Shown piece after piece: positions 54,681 through 64,000 of a DNA stretch of 64,000 nucleotides. This stretch comes from Halichoerus grypus (taxonomy: Eukaryota > Chordata > Mammalia > Carnivora > Phocidae). Made by a program: the position numbers and the translations under genes. How positions within the stretch are numbered: the stretch's first letter is position 1; every line of letters begins with the position of its first letter. The stretch covers positions 25,493,168-25,557,167 of the forward strand of contig NC_135726.1 of assembly GCF_964656455.1 (NCBI RefSeq), in the 5' to 3' direction. The notes under the pieces were generated by a model, which was given only the letters and a program-made list of their open reading frames with translations, did no database searches and was not told the origin of the DNA.

Positions 54681-54871
54681 AAAATATATATATTTTTTAT
54701 TTATATAAATAAGAAAGATCAGGAGTTGGGGGGAGAGGGGAAAGGAGCAAAGGGAGAAGCAGACTCCCCACACAGAGCATGGAGCCTGATGTGGGGCTCA
54801 ATCCCAAGACCCTGAGATCATGACCTGAGCCTAAGTCAGGCACTCAACCGACTGAGCCACCTAGGTGTCCC
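54681..54871 (-). mobile_element. Full SINE, antisense, old
   Basis: Target GGTTTGATATACTTT / GGTTTGGTATACTTT at 54,666 and 54,872. Confidence 0.9.
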
Positions 54872-54916
54872 GGTTTGGTATACTTTTTAAAAAACATTTC
54901 CCAGAGCTATTAGTAA

Positions 54917-55060
54917 GTTTAGTGGTTATGAACCTTTAAAATGCATAAGAATAGTCTGCAGAGTATGCTTAAAATACAGTGTCCTGTATTCTTCCCTCAA
55001 GGATTTTGATTCTGTTGGTGTAGGGTGGTGCTTAGGAGTCAGCATTTTAAATAGGTCTCT
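54917..55060 (+). mobile_element. MER5-like fragment
   Basis: TAGTGGTTATGAACCTTTAA, GATTTTGATTCTGTTGGTGT and a GCATTTTAAATAGG end resemble a decayed MER5 copy. Confidence 0.5.
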
Positions 55061-55077
55061 CCCATCTCCCAGTTCTT

Positions 55078-55182
55078 TTTTTCTTTTAAATTGAAGTAAT
55101 CCCTACACCCAGCATGGGGCTCGAACTCAGAACCCTGAGATAAAAATCACATGCTCTTCTGACTGAGCCAGCCAGGCTCCCA
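55078..55182 (-). mobile_element. Short SINE, antisense, at a re-used site
   Basis: Flanked by CCCATCTCCCAGTTCTT (55,061) and CCCATCTCCCAATTTTT (55,183). Confidence 0.9.
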
Positions 55183-55199
55183 CCCATCTCCCAATTTTT

Positions 55200-55397
55200 T
55201 TTTTTTTTTAAGATTTTATTTATTTATTTGACAGAGACACACACAGCGAGAGAGGGAACACAAACAGGGGGAGTGGGAAAGGGAGAAGCAGGCTTCCCGC
55301 GGAGCAGGGAGCCCGATGCGGGGCTCGATCCCAGGACCCTGGGATCATGACCTGAGCCGAAGGCAGACGCTTAACGACTGAACCACCCAGGCGCACC
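55200..55397 (-). mobile_element. Full SINE, antisense, young, at the same site
   Basis: Flanked by CCCATCTCCCAATTTTT (55,183) and CCCATCTCCCAATTCTT (55,398). Confidence 0.93.
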
Positions 55398-55878
55398 CCC
55401 ATCTCCCAATTCTTACACACAGTTGCCTTATAGCACTACTGTAAAATCTGTATTTAGTCTATTAAGCCCCTTGAGATATAGTGTTTACTTTTTGTTTTCT
55501 ATAGCACCTAAGGTATTCACATGGCATTGAGTTCGGCTCAAGTGTTTGAATTAATCGAGTGCCATCTTTAGCAAATGAAGGTATTTATAAAGTAACCTGG
55601 AGTGAAATGGAAGGAGACCATTTGGGGCATTTTATACAATCCTGATAAAATAAGGGAGTGTAATAGTAAATTTTGTAATTAAAAACACTTTCATAGTTTA
55701 ATGAATTTGAGCTTGTTTCCGCAATCAGGTTTATGTTGGTTTTATGCTTTGAAAAGCCTACATTTTAATGATCTCCAAATTATTGACAGTCATCATCAAA
55801 GATTTCATTTGCATAAATAAAGGTGATATATTTAAGACTTTTAGATCCATTCAAAGACATTAAAATTGAAATATTTAA

Positions 55879-56163
55879 GATTTACTTATTTGAGAGAGAG
55901 CAAGAGAGTATACAAGCCTGGGAAGGAGCAGAGGGAGAGGGTTTTTTTTGTTTTTTTTGTTTGTTTGTTTGTTTTAGGGTTTTATTTATTTGAGAGAGCT
56001 CCTGCTTGCGCTAGCGGCGGGAGGGGTGGAGGGAGAAAATCTTCAAGTAGACTCCCCGCTGAGTGTGAAGACAACACAGGGCTCAATCCCAGGACCCATG
56101 AGATCTGACCTGAGCCAAAACCAAGAGTCGGACGCTCAACCGACTCTGCTACCCAGGCGGCCC
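55879..56163 (-). mobile_element. Two old antisense SINE pieces in one target
   Basis: TSD TTGAAATATTTAA at 55,866 and 56,168. A (TTTG)n run at about 55,950-55,975 lies between two AGATTT..TTTGAGAG starts. Confidence 0.8.
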
Positions 56164-56180
56164 AAAGTTGAAATATTTAA

Positions 56181-56955
56181 AGGTGATGGCTCTTTTTTTT
56201 TTTTTTGGACAAAATCTGATAATCGACTTAAAAATTTGTGAATGTATTTGAGCCCAACAGTAAAAATAATTATGTAAAAGTAATGATAAATGTCTAATAC
56301 GAGAATTTGTATACATTGCACATTGTAAGGCATTACAGCTATCTCACATGTCACCAAAACAGAGAAAACGAGATTTAAGAGTTTTAGTTCCTTCTCTCAA
56401 GAACCTACCACTCAGCCCTTCCATATCATCACTCTGGACCAGTTAGTCACATCTTGGTCAGCCTGGCTATACTCCTTGGCATGTGTAAACTTCTCCAGCA
56501 GTTCCATTGGAGATTGACAGCTGCTCACTTTTCAGCAAACTCTTAAAGCAGATGTTAGATGACAGAACATCTCATCCACTGTGCTTGTCCTGGATACTTC
56601 CTATTGTTCATCTGATGTTATCAGAGGGTAGACTGGTTTAAGCTGCTCTCGAGCAATCAAGAGACCGTCTTGAGGGCTTAGAAAATTCTTCTCTCTCTGC
56701 TCTACCTCCTACCCGTTAAAGATCTACCCTTTTGGGAAAGCTCTGATTTAGATGAGGCCTAATTTTTACAAATCGGGGAAGGGGGGGAGCATAGAGGTTC
56801 AGTCACTTGTTAATCTAGCCTTGTGTTATGTGTGGTTGCTGGTCCTATGGGTTTAAATTTTGGTTTTTAAAAAAATTGCTAGTACTTAAAACTTTCATTT
56901 TGTAAAAACTATAGTCCTAAAAATTAAAATGCTATTGAGTATAAACTCGGCTTTT
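56181..56955. other. CNOT1 intron 1, unique, no gene seen
   Basis: Unique-looking; no open frame or repeat recognised. Confidence 0.4.
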
Positions 56956-56956
56956 G

Positions 56957-57109
56957 GGGGGCACCTGAGTGGTTGAGTCGGTTGAGCGTCCGACATCTGA
57001 TTTCAGCTCAGGTCATGATCTCATGGTTGTGGTGTCAAGCCCTGAGTCTGGTGCAGGGAGTCTGCTTGAGATTCTTTCTCTCCCTCTTCCTCTGCCCGCC
57101 CCTCCTCCC
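56957..57109 (+). mobile_element. SINE, tail removed
   Basis: Runs to CCCCTCCTCCC and is cut where the PIGP retrocopy's target begins; no AAATAAAT tail is found beyond the retrocopy. Confidence 0.83.
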
Positions 57110-57121
57110 AGTCAGTTTTTT

Positions 57122-57985
<864 letters not shown>

Positions 57986-58179
57986 AGTCAGTTTTTTGGA
58001 AATCATATCACATGCTTGTAATCCCTGCTTTAAGTTATAAGAGTAATACATGTCCCCCATCCCCAGTTTTATTAAGAAAAATTTCACATGTATAGAAAAA
58101 TGAAAATAGTACAGTGAACAGCCACATAACTGTTTCCTAGATTCAACAATTAACATCTTACCATAATTATTTTTTCTAT

Positions 58180-58480
58180 TATTCATATATTTGTATTGAA
58201 GTATAGTTGACAATGTTACATTAGTTTGAGGTGTACAACATAGTGATTTGACAATTCCATGTTATGCTCACCTAAGTGTTGCTACCATCTGTCACCATAC
58301 ATTATTACCATACTATTGACTGTATTCTATATGCTGTACCTTTAATTACTGTGACTTACTCATTCCATAACTGGAACTCTGTACCTCCTGCTCCCCTTCA
58401 CCCATTTTCCCCATTCCTGTTCATATATTTTTACTGGTTTGATGCCAGACCCTTGCATCTATCTCCTGCACATTAAGACA
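58180..58480 (-). mobile_element. Old L1 3' UTR fragment, antisense
   Basis: TATTGAAGTATAGTTGACAATG, GTTTGAGGTGTACAACATAG and CTGTACCTCCTGCTCCCCTTC are L1 3' UTR in reverse. Confidence 0.6.
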
Positions 58481-58582
58481 TCCTTCTTTTTTTTAAAAGA
58501 CATTCTTGCAGAGGCACACTACAGCTAAGAATATTAGTCTTACAAAAACTCCAGTTGCCTCAAGAATATCTTTTATAACTTT

Positions 58583-58720
58583 TTTTTAAAGATTTATTTA
58601 TTTATTTGAGGGTGGGAGGGACAGAGGGAGAAAAAGTCCCAAACAGACTGCACTGAGCGCAGAGATCACGACCTAAGCCAAAACCAAGAGGCTGACACTC
58701 AACCGACTGTGCCACCCTAT
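58583..58720 (-). mobile_element. SINE, antisense, old, internally short
   Basis: TSD TTTTATAACTTT at 58,571 and 58,721. Confidence 0.88.
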
Positions 58721-58899
58721 TTTTATAACTTTGAGTCAAGGTCTGATTAAGGTTCACATTATGTTTTTTTATTTTAGTTTCATAATCAGAACAGACCCCA
58801 TTTTTTCTCTCCCTGCTGACATTTTGACAAATGCAGGTCAGTGGCCTGGTAGAATGAATTACTACTTGGATTTATCTGATAGGATCTCATGTGTAGTTT

Positions 58900-59050
58900 G
58901 TTTGTTTGTTTATTTTTAAAGATCTTTATTTATTTTTCAACAGAGAGACCGCGAGAGAGGGAACACAAGCAGAGGGAGTGGAAGAGGGAGAAGCAGGCTT
59001 CCCGCGGAGCAGGGAGCCTGATGCGGGGCTCGATCCCAGGACCCTGGGAT
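58900..59050 (-). mobile_element. SINE, antisense, head-truncated, at a re-used site
   Basis: TCATGTGTAGTTT at 58,887 and 59,051. The last 45 bases (tRNA-like head) are missing, as in a 5'-truncated insertion. Confidence 0.93.
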
Positions 59051-59063
59051 TCATGTGTAGTTT

Positions 59064-59257
59064 AAATTTTTTTTTTTTTAAGATTTTATTTATTTGCGAG
59101 AGAGAGAATGAGAGACAACATGAGAGGGAGGCGGGTCAGAGGGAGAAGCAGACTCCCTGCTGAGCAGGGAGCCTGATGTGGGATTTGATCCCGGGACTCC
59201 AGGATCATGACCTGAGCCGAAGGCAGTCGCTTAACCAACTGAGCCACCCAGGCACCC
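59064..59257 (-). mobile_element. Full SINE, antisense, at the same site
   Basis: TCATGTGTAGTTT at 59,051 and 59,258. Confidence 0.94.
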
Positions 59258-59600
59258 TCATGTGTAGTTTAAACTTGTCCCTTTAATTTCTTTATTTCCT
59301 GGGAATTGATAGATACAGAGGTATGGTTAGGTTTATGTTAATCATTTTTGGCAAGAATACATCAAGGTGATAACTTCATATTGCAACACATTAGTAGGCA
59401 CATATGTTGGGCAGTTTTACCATTAGTAATAAATTTGATTACTCATTTGGTTAAGGTAGTGACTGCCATAGCTGTATTGTAAAGGGACATTTTTTCCTTT
59501 TGCAATTAGTAGGTAATTTGTTGGGTGGTAGTGTGCACCTGTGCCAGCAACCTTTCACCTGAGGGTTTTTAGGTATTGGTGATTCTTGCCTGAATCAGCT

Positions 59601-59848
59601 TTTTTTTATTTTAAAGATTTATTTATTTGAGAGAGGGAGAGAGAGAGAGCATGCGGGTGCGTGTGCATGCACAGGTGCATGCAGGCGAGTGGCTGGCAGG
59701 GCAGAGGGAGAGGAGAGGAGAATCTCAAGTAGACTCCGCACTGAGCGCAGAGCCTGGCTTGGGGCTTGATCCCACACTCATGAGATTATGACCTGAGCTG
59801 AAATCAGTAATCAGACTCTTTAACCAACTGAGCCACCCAGGTGCCCCC
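59601..59848 (-). mobile_element. Full SINE, antisense, old
   Basis: Carries a TGCATGCACAGGTGCATGC palindromic insertion at 59,668-59,686. Confidence 0.83.
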
Positions 59849-60028
59849 CAAAATATGTTTGTGATAAATTAAGAATTTAGAGTATATTGATTGGCAGTAA
59901 GCACATAATTTGGCGTTTTGCATTTTGCTCCCTCTTCAGGCATTTCTAAATGATGTTGCATTTGGGGTAAATTATACAATCATTGCTTATAATAAGTCTC
60001 TCTTTGATGCTCAGATTGACCCAGAATT

Positions 60029-60196
60029 TTTTTAAGATTTTATTTTTTTATTTGACAGAGAGAGCGAGAGAGGGAACACAGCAGGGGGGAGTGTGAGAGG
60101 GAAAAGCAGGCTTCCCGCGGAGCTCGATCCCAGGACCTGGGATCATGACCTGAGCTGAAGGCAGATGCTTAACAACTGAGCCACCCAGGCGCCCCT
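60029..60196 (-). mobile_element. SINE, antisense, internally deleted, young
   Basis: 16-base TSD AGATTGACCCAGAATT at 60,013 and 60,197. About 20 bases after CGCGGAG are missing. Confidence 0.93.
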
Positions 60197-60445
60197 AGAT
60201 TGACCCAGAATTAAGTAAGACTGCCTTTATTGGCTCTTGTGTCTTTTTGACGTACCCCCTCAGATTTTTGAGTGTTTCCTTTTGTCACAGGATGATACAA
60301 ACTCATCTATTTTCCTTATCCACACTCTTGGAATTAGTCATTTCTCCAGGAAACTTTGTTCTTTTTAGTATTTTAGAAACCAGGATTCAGGAGTTAAATG
60401 GGTATACTACTATTGGGGTATCATTGTTTCTATCTAGGGCATTTT

Positions 60446-60637
60446 TTTTTTTTTTAAGATTTTATTTATTTATTTGACAGGGACAGCGAGAGAGGGAACA
60501 CAAGCAGGGGGAGTGTGAGAGGGAGAAGCAGGCTTCCCGCCGGGCAGGGAGCCAGATGTGGGGCTCGATCCCAGGACCCTGGGATCATGACCTGAGCCGA
60601 AGGCAGATGCTTAACGACTGAGCCACCCAGGTGCCCA
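60446..60637 (-). mobile_element. Full SINE, antisense, young
   Basis: TAGGGCATTTTTT on both sides (60,435 and 60,638). Confidence 0.92.
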
Positions 60638-61124
60638 TAGGGCATTTTTTTTTTTTAAATTGAGATATAAATGACATATAACATTGTAAGTTTAAGGTGT
60701 CCCACATATTGATTTGTTACATTTATATTGCAATATGATTTGCCATTGTATCATTAGCTAACACCTCTATCATTTAATGTGATTATTCTATGGTGGGAAC
60801 AATGAAGATCTAGTTTCTTAGCAAGTTTAATGTTTATAATACCGTTTTTGTTGTGTATAATCACTGTATTGTGTATTAGATCTCCAGGACTTATTTATCT
60901 ACAAGTTGCAAGTTTTTACCCTTACACACTCAATTCTCCACCCCCTGGTAACTACCATTTCACTCTGTTTTTTTCAGTTTGGTTTTTAAATTATTTATTT
61001 TGTTAATGAGATACAGTCGACGTAGAACATTATAATATTTTCAGGTGTGCAACATAAATAATTCAATATTTGTGTATATTGTGAAATGATCACTCTAGTA
61101 AGTAGTTAACATCTACCACCATCC

Positions 61125-61283
61125 AGGGGCACCTGGGTCGCACAGTCGTTTAAGTGTCCGGCTCTTGATCTTACCTCAGGTTTTGGATCTAAGGTTCTTG
61201 GATTCAGGCCCTATGTTGGGTTCTACGCTGGGCTCCACCCTCGGCTTCACCCTGGGCTTGGTACCTACTTAAAAATAACAACA
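61125..61283 (+). mobile_element. SINE, old
   Basis: Target ATCTACCACCATCC / ATCTACCACCACCC at 61,111 and 61,284, in the old antisense L1. Confidence 0.85.
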
Positions 61284-61645
61284 AATCTACCACCACCCAT
61301 AGTTACAGAAAAAATTCTTTTTTCCTTGTGATGAGAACTTTTAAGATTTACTCTATAATCGCCATGTCCTACATTACATCTTTAAGACTTAATGATTATA
61401 ACTGGAAGTTGCCTGTTGACCACCTTCATCATTTTACCACTACCACCACCACCACCCTCCTCCCCCCCAACCACAATCTGTTCTCTGTTTCTGAATTGTT
61501 TTTTACGATCCCACGTATAATGGATATTATATAGTATTTGTCTTATTTTGTCTGATTTATCTCAGCGTAATGTTCTCAAGGCCATCCATGTTGTCACAGA
61601 TGGCAGTATTTATTTTTTTCCCCCATGGCTGAAAAATATTCCAAC

Positions 61646-61698
61646 GTGTGTGTGTGTGTATATATATGTGTGTATATATATATATATACACACACACA
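61646..61698 (+). repeat. (TG)n(TA)n(CA)n microsatellite
   Basis: GTGTGTGTGTGTATATAT ... TATACACACACACA, nearly self-complementary. Part of the old L1's internal repeat region. Confidence 0.85.
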
Positions 61699-61730
61699 CC
61701 ACATCTTTTTCCATTCATCTGTTTTTTTTT

Positions 61731-61934
61731 TTTTTTAAGATTTTATTTTTTATTTTATTTATTTGACAGAGAGAGAGAGATAGCGAGAGCGGAAACACAA
61801 GCAGGGGGAGTGGGAGAGGGAGAAGCATACACCCCGCGGATCAGGGAGCCCGATGTGGGGCTCGATCCCAGGACCCCGGGATCATGACCCGAGCCAAAGA
61901 CAGATGCCCAACAACTGAGCCACCCAGGCGCCCC
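61731..61934 (-). mobile_element. Full SINE, antisense, young
   Basis: CCATTCATCTG precedes, CCATTCATCTATT follows the pair of SINEs at 62,126. Confidence 0.9.
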
Positions 61935-62124
61935 CTTTTTTTAAAGATTTTACTTATTTTTCAACAGAGAGAGAGAGAGAGAGGGAACACAAGCAGGGGG
62001 AGTGGGAAAGGGAGAAGCAGGCTTCCTGTGGAGGAGGGAGCCAGATGTGGGACTTGATCCCAAGACCCTGGGATCATGACCTGAGCTGAAGGCAGCCGCT
62101 TAACGACTGAGCCACCCAGGCACC
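61935..62124 (-). mobile_element. Full SINE, antisense
   Basis: Abuts the previous one head to tail. Confidence 0.9.
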
Positions 62125-62202
62125 CTCCATTCATCTATTGACAGACACTTAGGTTGTCTCCCCCCCACTTTTTTTTTAGAGTTTATTTTTAAATTTTATT
62201 TA

Positions 62203-62394
62203 ATTTAATTTTTTTATTTTTTTAAAGATTTTATTTATTTATTTGACAGAGAGAGACAGCGAGAGAGGGAACACAAGCAGGGGGAGTGGGAGAGGGAGAA
62301 GCAGGCTTTCCGCCGAGCAGGGAGATCCCAGGACCCTGGGATCATGACCTGAGCCGAAGGCAGACACTTAACGACTGAGCCACCCAGGCACCCC
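62203..62394 (-). mobile_element. Full SINE, antisense, young
   Basis: Lacks CCCGATGCGGGGCTCG. TAATTTTATTT-type target. Confidence 0.88.
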
Positions 62395-62403
62395 TAATTT
62401 TAT

Positions 62404-62596
62404 TTTTTTTAAAAAGATTTATTTATATGAGAGAGAAAGAGCAAGCGTGAGCGTGAGAGAGCACAAGCAGAGGGAGAGGGAGAAGTAGGCTCCCCACGGA
62501 GCAGGGAGCCCAATGTGGGGCTGGATCCCAGGACCCTGGAATCATGATCTGAGCCGAAGGCAGCTGCTCAACCGACTGAACCACCCAGGGGCCCCT
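62404..62596 (-). mobile_element. Full SINE, antisense
   Basis: AAAGATTTATTTATATGAG to CACCCAGGGGCCCC. Confidence 0.88.
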
Positions 62597-62598
62597 AA

Positions 62599-62906
62599 AA
62601 ATTTTATTTTTAAGTAATTTCTTTTTCTTTTTTAAAGGTGTTATTTATTTGAGAGAGACAAGTGAGAAACCGTGAGAGGGGAGAGGGTCAGAGGGAGAAG
62701 CAGGCTCCCTGCTGAGCCAGGAGCCTGATGTGGGACTCCATCCCAGGACTCCAGGATCATGACCTGAGCCGAAGGCAGTTGCTTAACCAACTGAGCCACC
62801 CGGGAGCCTCTATTTTTAAGTAATTTCTATACCCAGTGTGGGGCTTGAACTCAAACCGTGAGATCAGGAGTCACACGTTCCACCAACGGAGCCCTCCAGG
62901 CATCCT
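62599..62906 (-). mobile_element. Short SINE, antisense, split by a full SINE
   Basis: Break at TATTTTTAAGTAATTTCT (62,605 and 62,811). Confidence 0.85.
62623..62810 (-). mobile_element. Full SINE, antisense, inside a short SINE
   Basis: 18-base TSD as given for the host. Confidence 0.92.
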
Positions 62907-63051
62907 GGTTGTTTTCATATTTTGTTTGTTGTGAATAATGCTGCATTAAACACGGGAGTGCATATATCTCTTTAGTAACCTGTTTTCATTACTTTTGGAT
63001 ATATACCCAGAAGTGGGATTGATGGGTTGTATGGTAGTTTTATTTTTAATT

Positions 63052-63150
63052 AATTAGTTTTTTAAGTAGGCTCCATGCCTAGGTTGGGGCTTGAAGTCAC
63101 AACCCTGAGATCAGAGTCACATGCTCTACCAATTGAGCCAGTCAGGCACC
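63052..63150 (-). mobile_element. Short SINE, antisense; last SINE before CNOT1 exon 2
   Basis: TTATTTTTAATT at 63,040 and 63,152. Confidence 0.87.
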
Positions 63151-63175
63151 CTTATTTTTAATTTTTTGAGGACAG

Positions 63176-63681
63176 CGATTCAAATACCTAAAACATATAT
63201 ACTCTAAGGTACAGCTGTAGGACCAAACTATCTGATTCTGAAGCAATACATAAGGAGTAAAAGTTAATAAATGGGATCTTGTAAATAGGTTGTAGATACT
63301 GTGGGAAGAGGAACAGAAAATATCAGATGAGTGTTTCTTTCCACCAACCCTAATTTTAAGTACTGTCCTGCTGTTTCTAAAGGGTATAGTATAAATAATC
63401 ATTTTGAAGTAGGTAAAAATAGACATCCAAATATTATAGGTTGTCTTGCTAAACTACAACTTTTTAAGCCGGGGGGGGGGGGTATTTTCTTTTTATACTG
63501 GCCCTACCTAATTTTCAGATATGGCATCCTCTGTAATTAGTGGTTGAGACATACTAATTTTTTTTTTCCTAAGTCCTTAGTGGTATTTCAGGTACTAAGA
63601 TGGAGAGATGATTGTTTAACTCTTTTTCCCCTAACAAAAAACTAATTTAAAAGTCTGATTTTTATCTTTTTTTTAAAACAG
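63176..63681. other. End of CNOT1 intron 1
   Basis: SINE-free; contains the G run and the pyrimidine-rich tract before the acceptor. Confidence 0.5.
63471..63482 (+). repeat. G homopolymer, about 12 bases
   Basis: A lone G run in AT-rich intron sequence 200 bases before exon 2; length may be unreliable. Confidence 0.7.
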
Positions 63682-63686
63682 GTGCC

Positions 63687-63728
63687 ATGTTTCAGAACAG
63701 AGTAATACCCCTGGTAAAGAAGAACTGA
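63687..63728 (+). CDS. CNOT1 upstream ORF 1 (13 codons)
   Basis: ATG at 63,687 lies five bases into exon 2 and opens MFQNRVIPLVKKN, closed by TGA at 63,726. Context is G at -3 and T at +4 (moderate to weak). It ends well before the CNOT1 start, so reinitiation is possible. Whether it is translated cannot be told from sequence. Confidence 0.5.
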   Translation: MFQNRVIPLVKKN

Positions 63729-63806
63729 AGACGCTGTACAGACATCAGATATAGGCTAATTACAAAGAAAGCATTAACCTGCCTCTGAGGTGACTAAAGG
63801 GGAATA

Positions 63807-63866
63807 ATGGTGATTTTGCGCCGGGCTCGGCCGCCTGCTTCCGCCCCAACCAGCAATGAATCTTGA
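63807..63866 (+). CDS. CNOT1 upstream ORF 2, overlaps the CNOT1 start codon
   Basis: The ATG at 63,807 has a strong context (A at -3, G at +4), better than the CNOT1 start itself. It encodes 19 residues, [19 protein letters not shown], in the +1 frame relative to CNOT1, and stops at TGA 63,864-63,866, eight bases past the A of the CNOT1 ATG at 63,856. Such an overlapping uORF is expected to lower scanning to the main start, or to require leaky scanning. Function is inferred, not shown. Confidence 0.55.
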   Translation: MVILRRARPPASAPTSNES

Positions 63867-63957
63867 CTCGCTCTCGCTGGCCTTGTCTCAAATCAGCTAC
63901 CTGGTGGACAATTTAACCAAGAAAAACTACCGAGCCAGCCAGCAGGAAATACAGCAT
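63856..63957 (+). CDS. CNOT1: CNOT1, first 34 codons (partial; continues beyond window)
   Basis: CNOT1 is the large (about 2,370 residue in mammals) cytoplasmic scaffold of the CCR4-NOT complex, which carries the CAF1/CCR4 deadenylases and links them to RNA-binding regulators that shorten mRNA poly(A) tails. The translation begins [20 protein letters not shown] and continues to EIQH, which I recognise as the invariant vertebrate CNOT1 N-terminus (first helices of the N-terminal helical domain). The coding part ends after CAT, where CAT|GTGAGT is a good splice donor; the next residue in the family is Ile, so the exon ends on a codon boundary. The start has G at -3 and A at +4, a moderate context. 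It lies downstream of two upstream ATGs in the same exon. No frame damage is seen, so this should be the functional gene and not a retrocopy: introns flank it on both sides and a promoter and exon 1 lie 28 kb upstream. Confidence 0.96.
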
Positions 63958-64000
63958 GTGAGTAAACTTAGAAAGCAAGTACCATTAAAGGAATGAGTAT

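Larger units (their letters stand above)
60655..63170 (-). mobile_element. Old L1, antisense, cut into pieces by SINEs
   Basis: Pieces at 60,655-61,124, 61,284-61,725, 62,125-62,200, 62,907-63,048 and 63,151-63,175 read in antisense L1 order from 3' UTR to the end of ORF2 (CTGAAAAATATTCCAAC, CCATTCATCTATTGACAG, GTGAATAATGCTGCATTAAAC, ATATACCCAGAAGTGGGATTG). Nine or so SINEs interrupt it. Confidence 0.75.
63682..63957 (+). other. CNOT1: CNOT1 exon 2 (end of 5' UTR plus start codon)
   Basis: The exon is preceded by a T-rich tract and AAAACAG acceptor (ending 63,681) and closed by the GTGAGT donor at 63,958. It has 174 bases of leader followed by 102 coding bases. The 3' part of the leader is GC-rich (GCGCCGGGCTCGGCCGCC), unlike the AT-rich flanking introns. 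An acceptor a few bases further downstream (CAGAACAG, 63,700) is possible; the first is favoured by its pyrimidine tract. Confidence 0.85.

Overview
This window looks like nuclear DNA from a carnivoran mammal. It holds about 110 copies of the tRNA-derived carnivore SINE family (SINEC), roughly one per 570 bases. Typical heads read GGGGCGCCTGGGTGGCTCAG and typical tails read AAATAAATAAAATCTT. It also has 3'-end fragments of a young carnivore L1, plus older MIR, L2, L1, MER5A, MaLR and ERV1 remnants. The wording of the young SINEs fits a bear/seal/weasel-type (arctoid) caniform better than dog or cat, but I cannot name the species. In the entries, 'full SINE' means the roughly 190-200 base form and 'short SINE' means the older roughly 100 base form ending GGGTGTAGAGATTACTTAAAAATAAAAT; 'TSD' is target-site duplication.

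One functional gene is clearly recognisable: the 5' end of CNOT1, the scaffold of the CCR4-NOT deadenylase, on the + strand. A TATA-less CpG-rich promoter (about 35,140-35,890) carries two ZNF143-type motifs and seven same-strand ATTGG (inverted CCAAT) boxes, several phased at 31 bases. Non-coding exon 1 ends at a GTGAGG donor (36,000/36,001). Intron 1 is 27.7 kb. Exon 2 (63,682-63,957) holds the rest of the leader, two upstream ORFs, and the first 34 codons of CNOT1.

Layout: 1-17,000 is intergenic, dense in SINEs, with a candidate unrecognised exon pair (11,975-12,497), a decayed DPPA3 retrocopy (13,952-14,452) and an NRF1-motif promoter-like spot (about 15,590). 16,840-17,515 is LTR-like. 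17,540-19,205 is an L2 element split by a 1.1 kb CAC/CAA-rich satellite with a 398-base higher-order repeat. 19,334-21,765 is a broken ERV1 provirus. 22,000-34,800 is intergenic repeats. 35,100-37,560 is the SINE-free CNOT1 promoter region. 36,001-63,681 is CNOT1 intron 1, which contains a PIGP retrocopy in antisense (57,122-57,985) with clear TSDs, many nested SINEs, a 200-N assembly gap (50,835-51,034) and an old antisense L1 cut up by SINEs.

Most open reading frames in the window are SINE or simple-repeat artefacts. I saw no new protein-coding system. The most useful observations are the repeated re-use of single integration sites by SINEs, the CNOT1 leader uORFs and phased promoter boxes, the two retrocopies, and the candidate exon pair at 12 kb.
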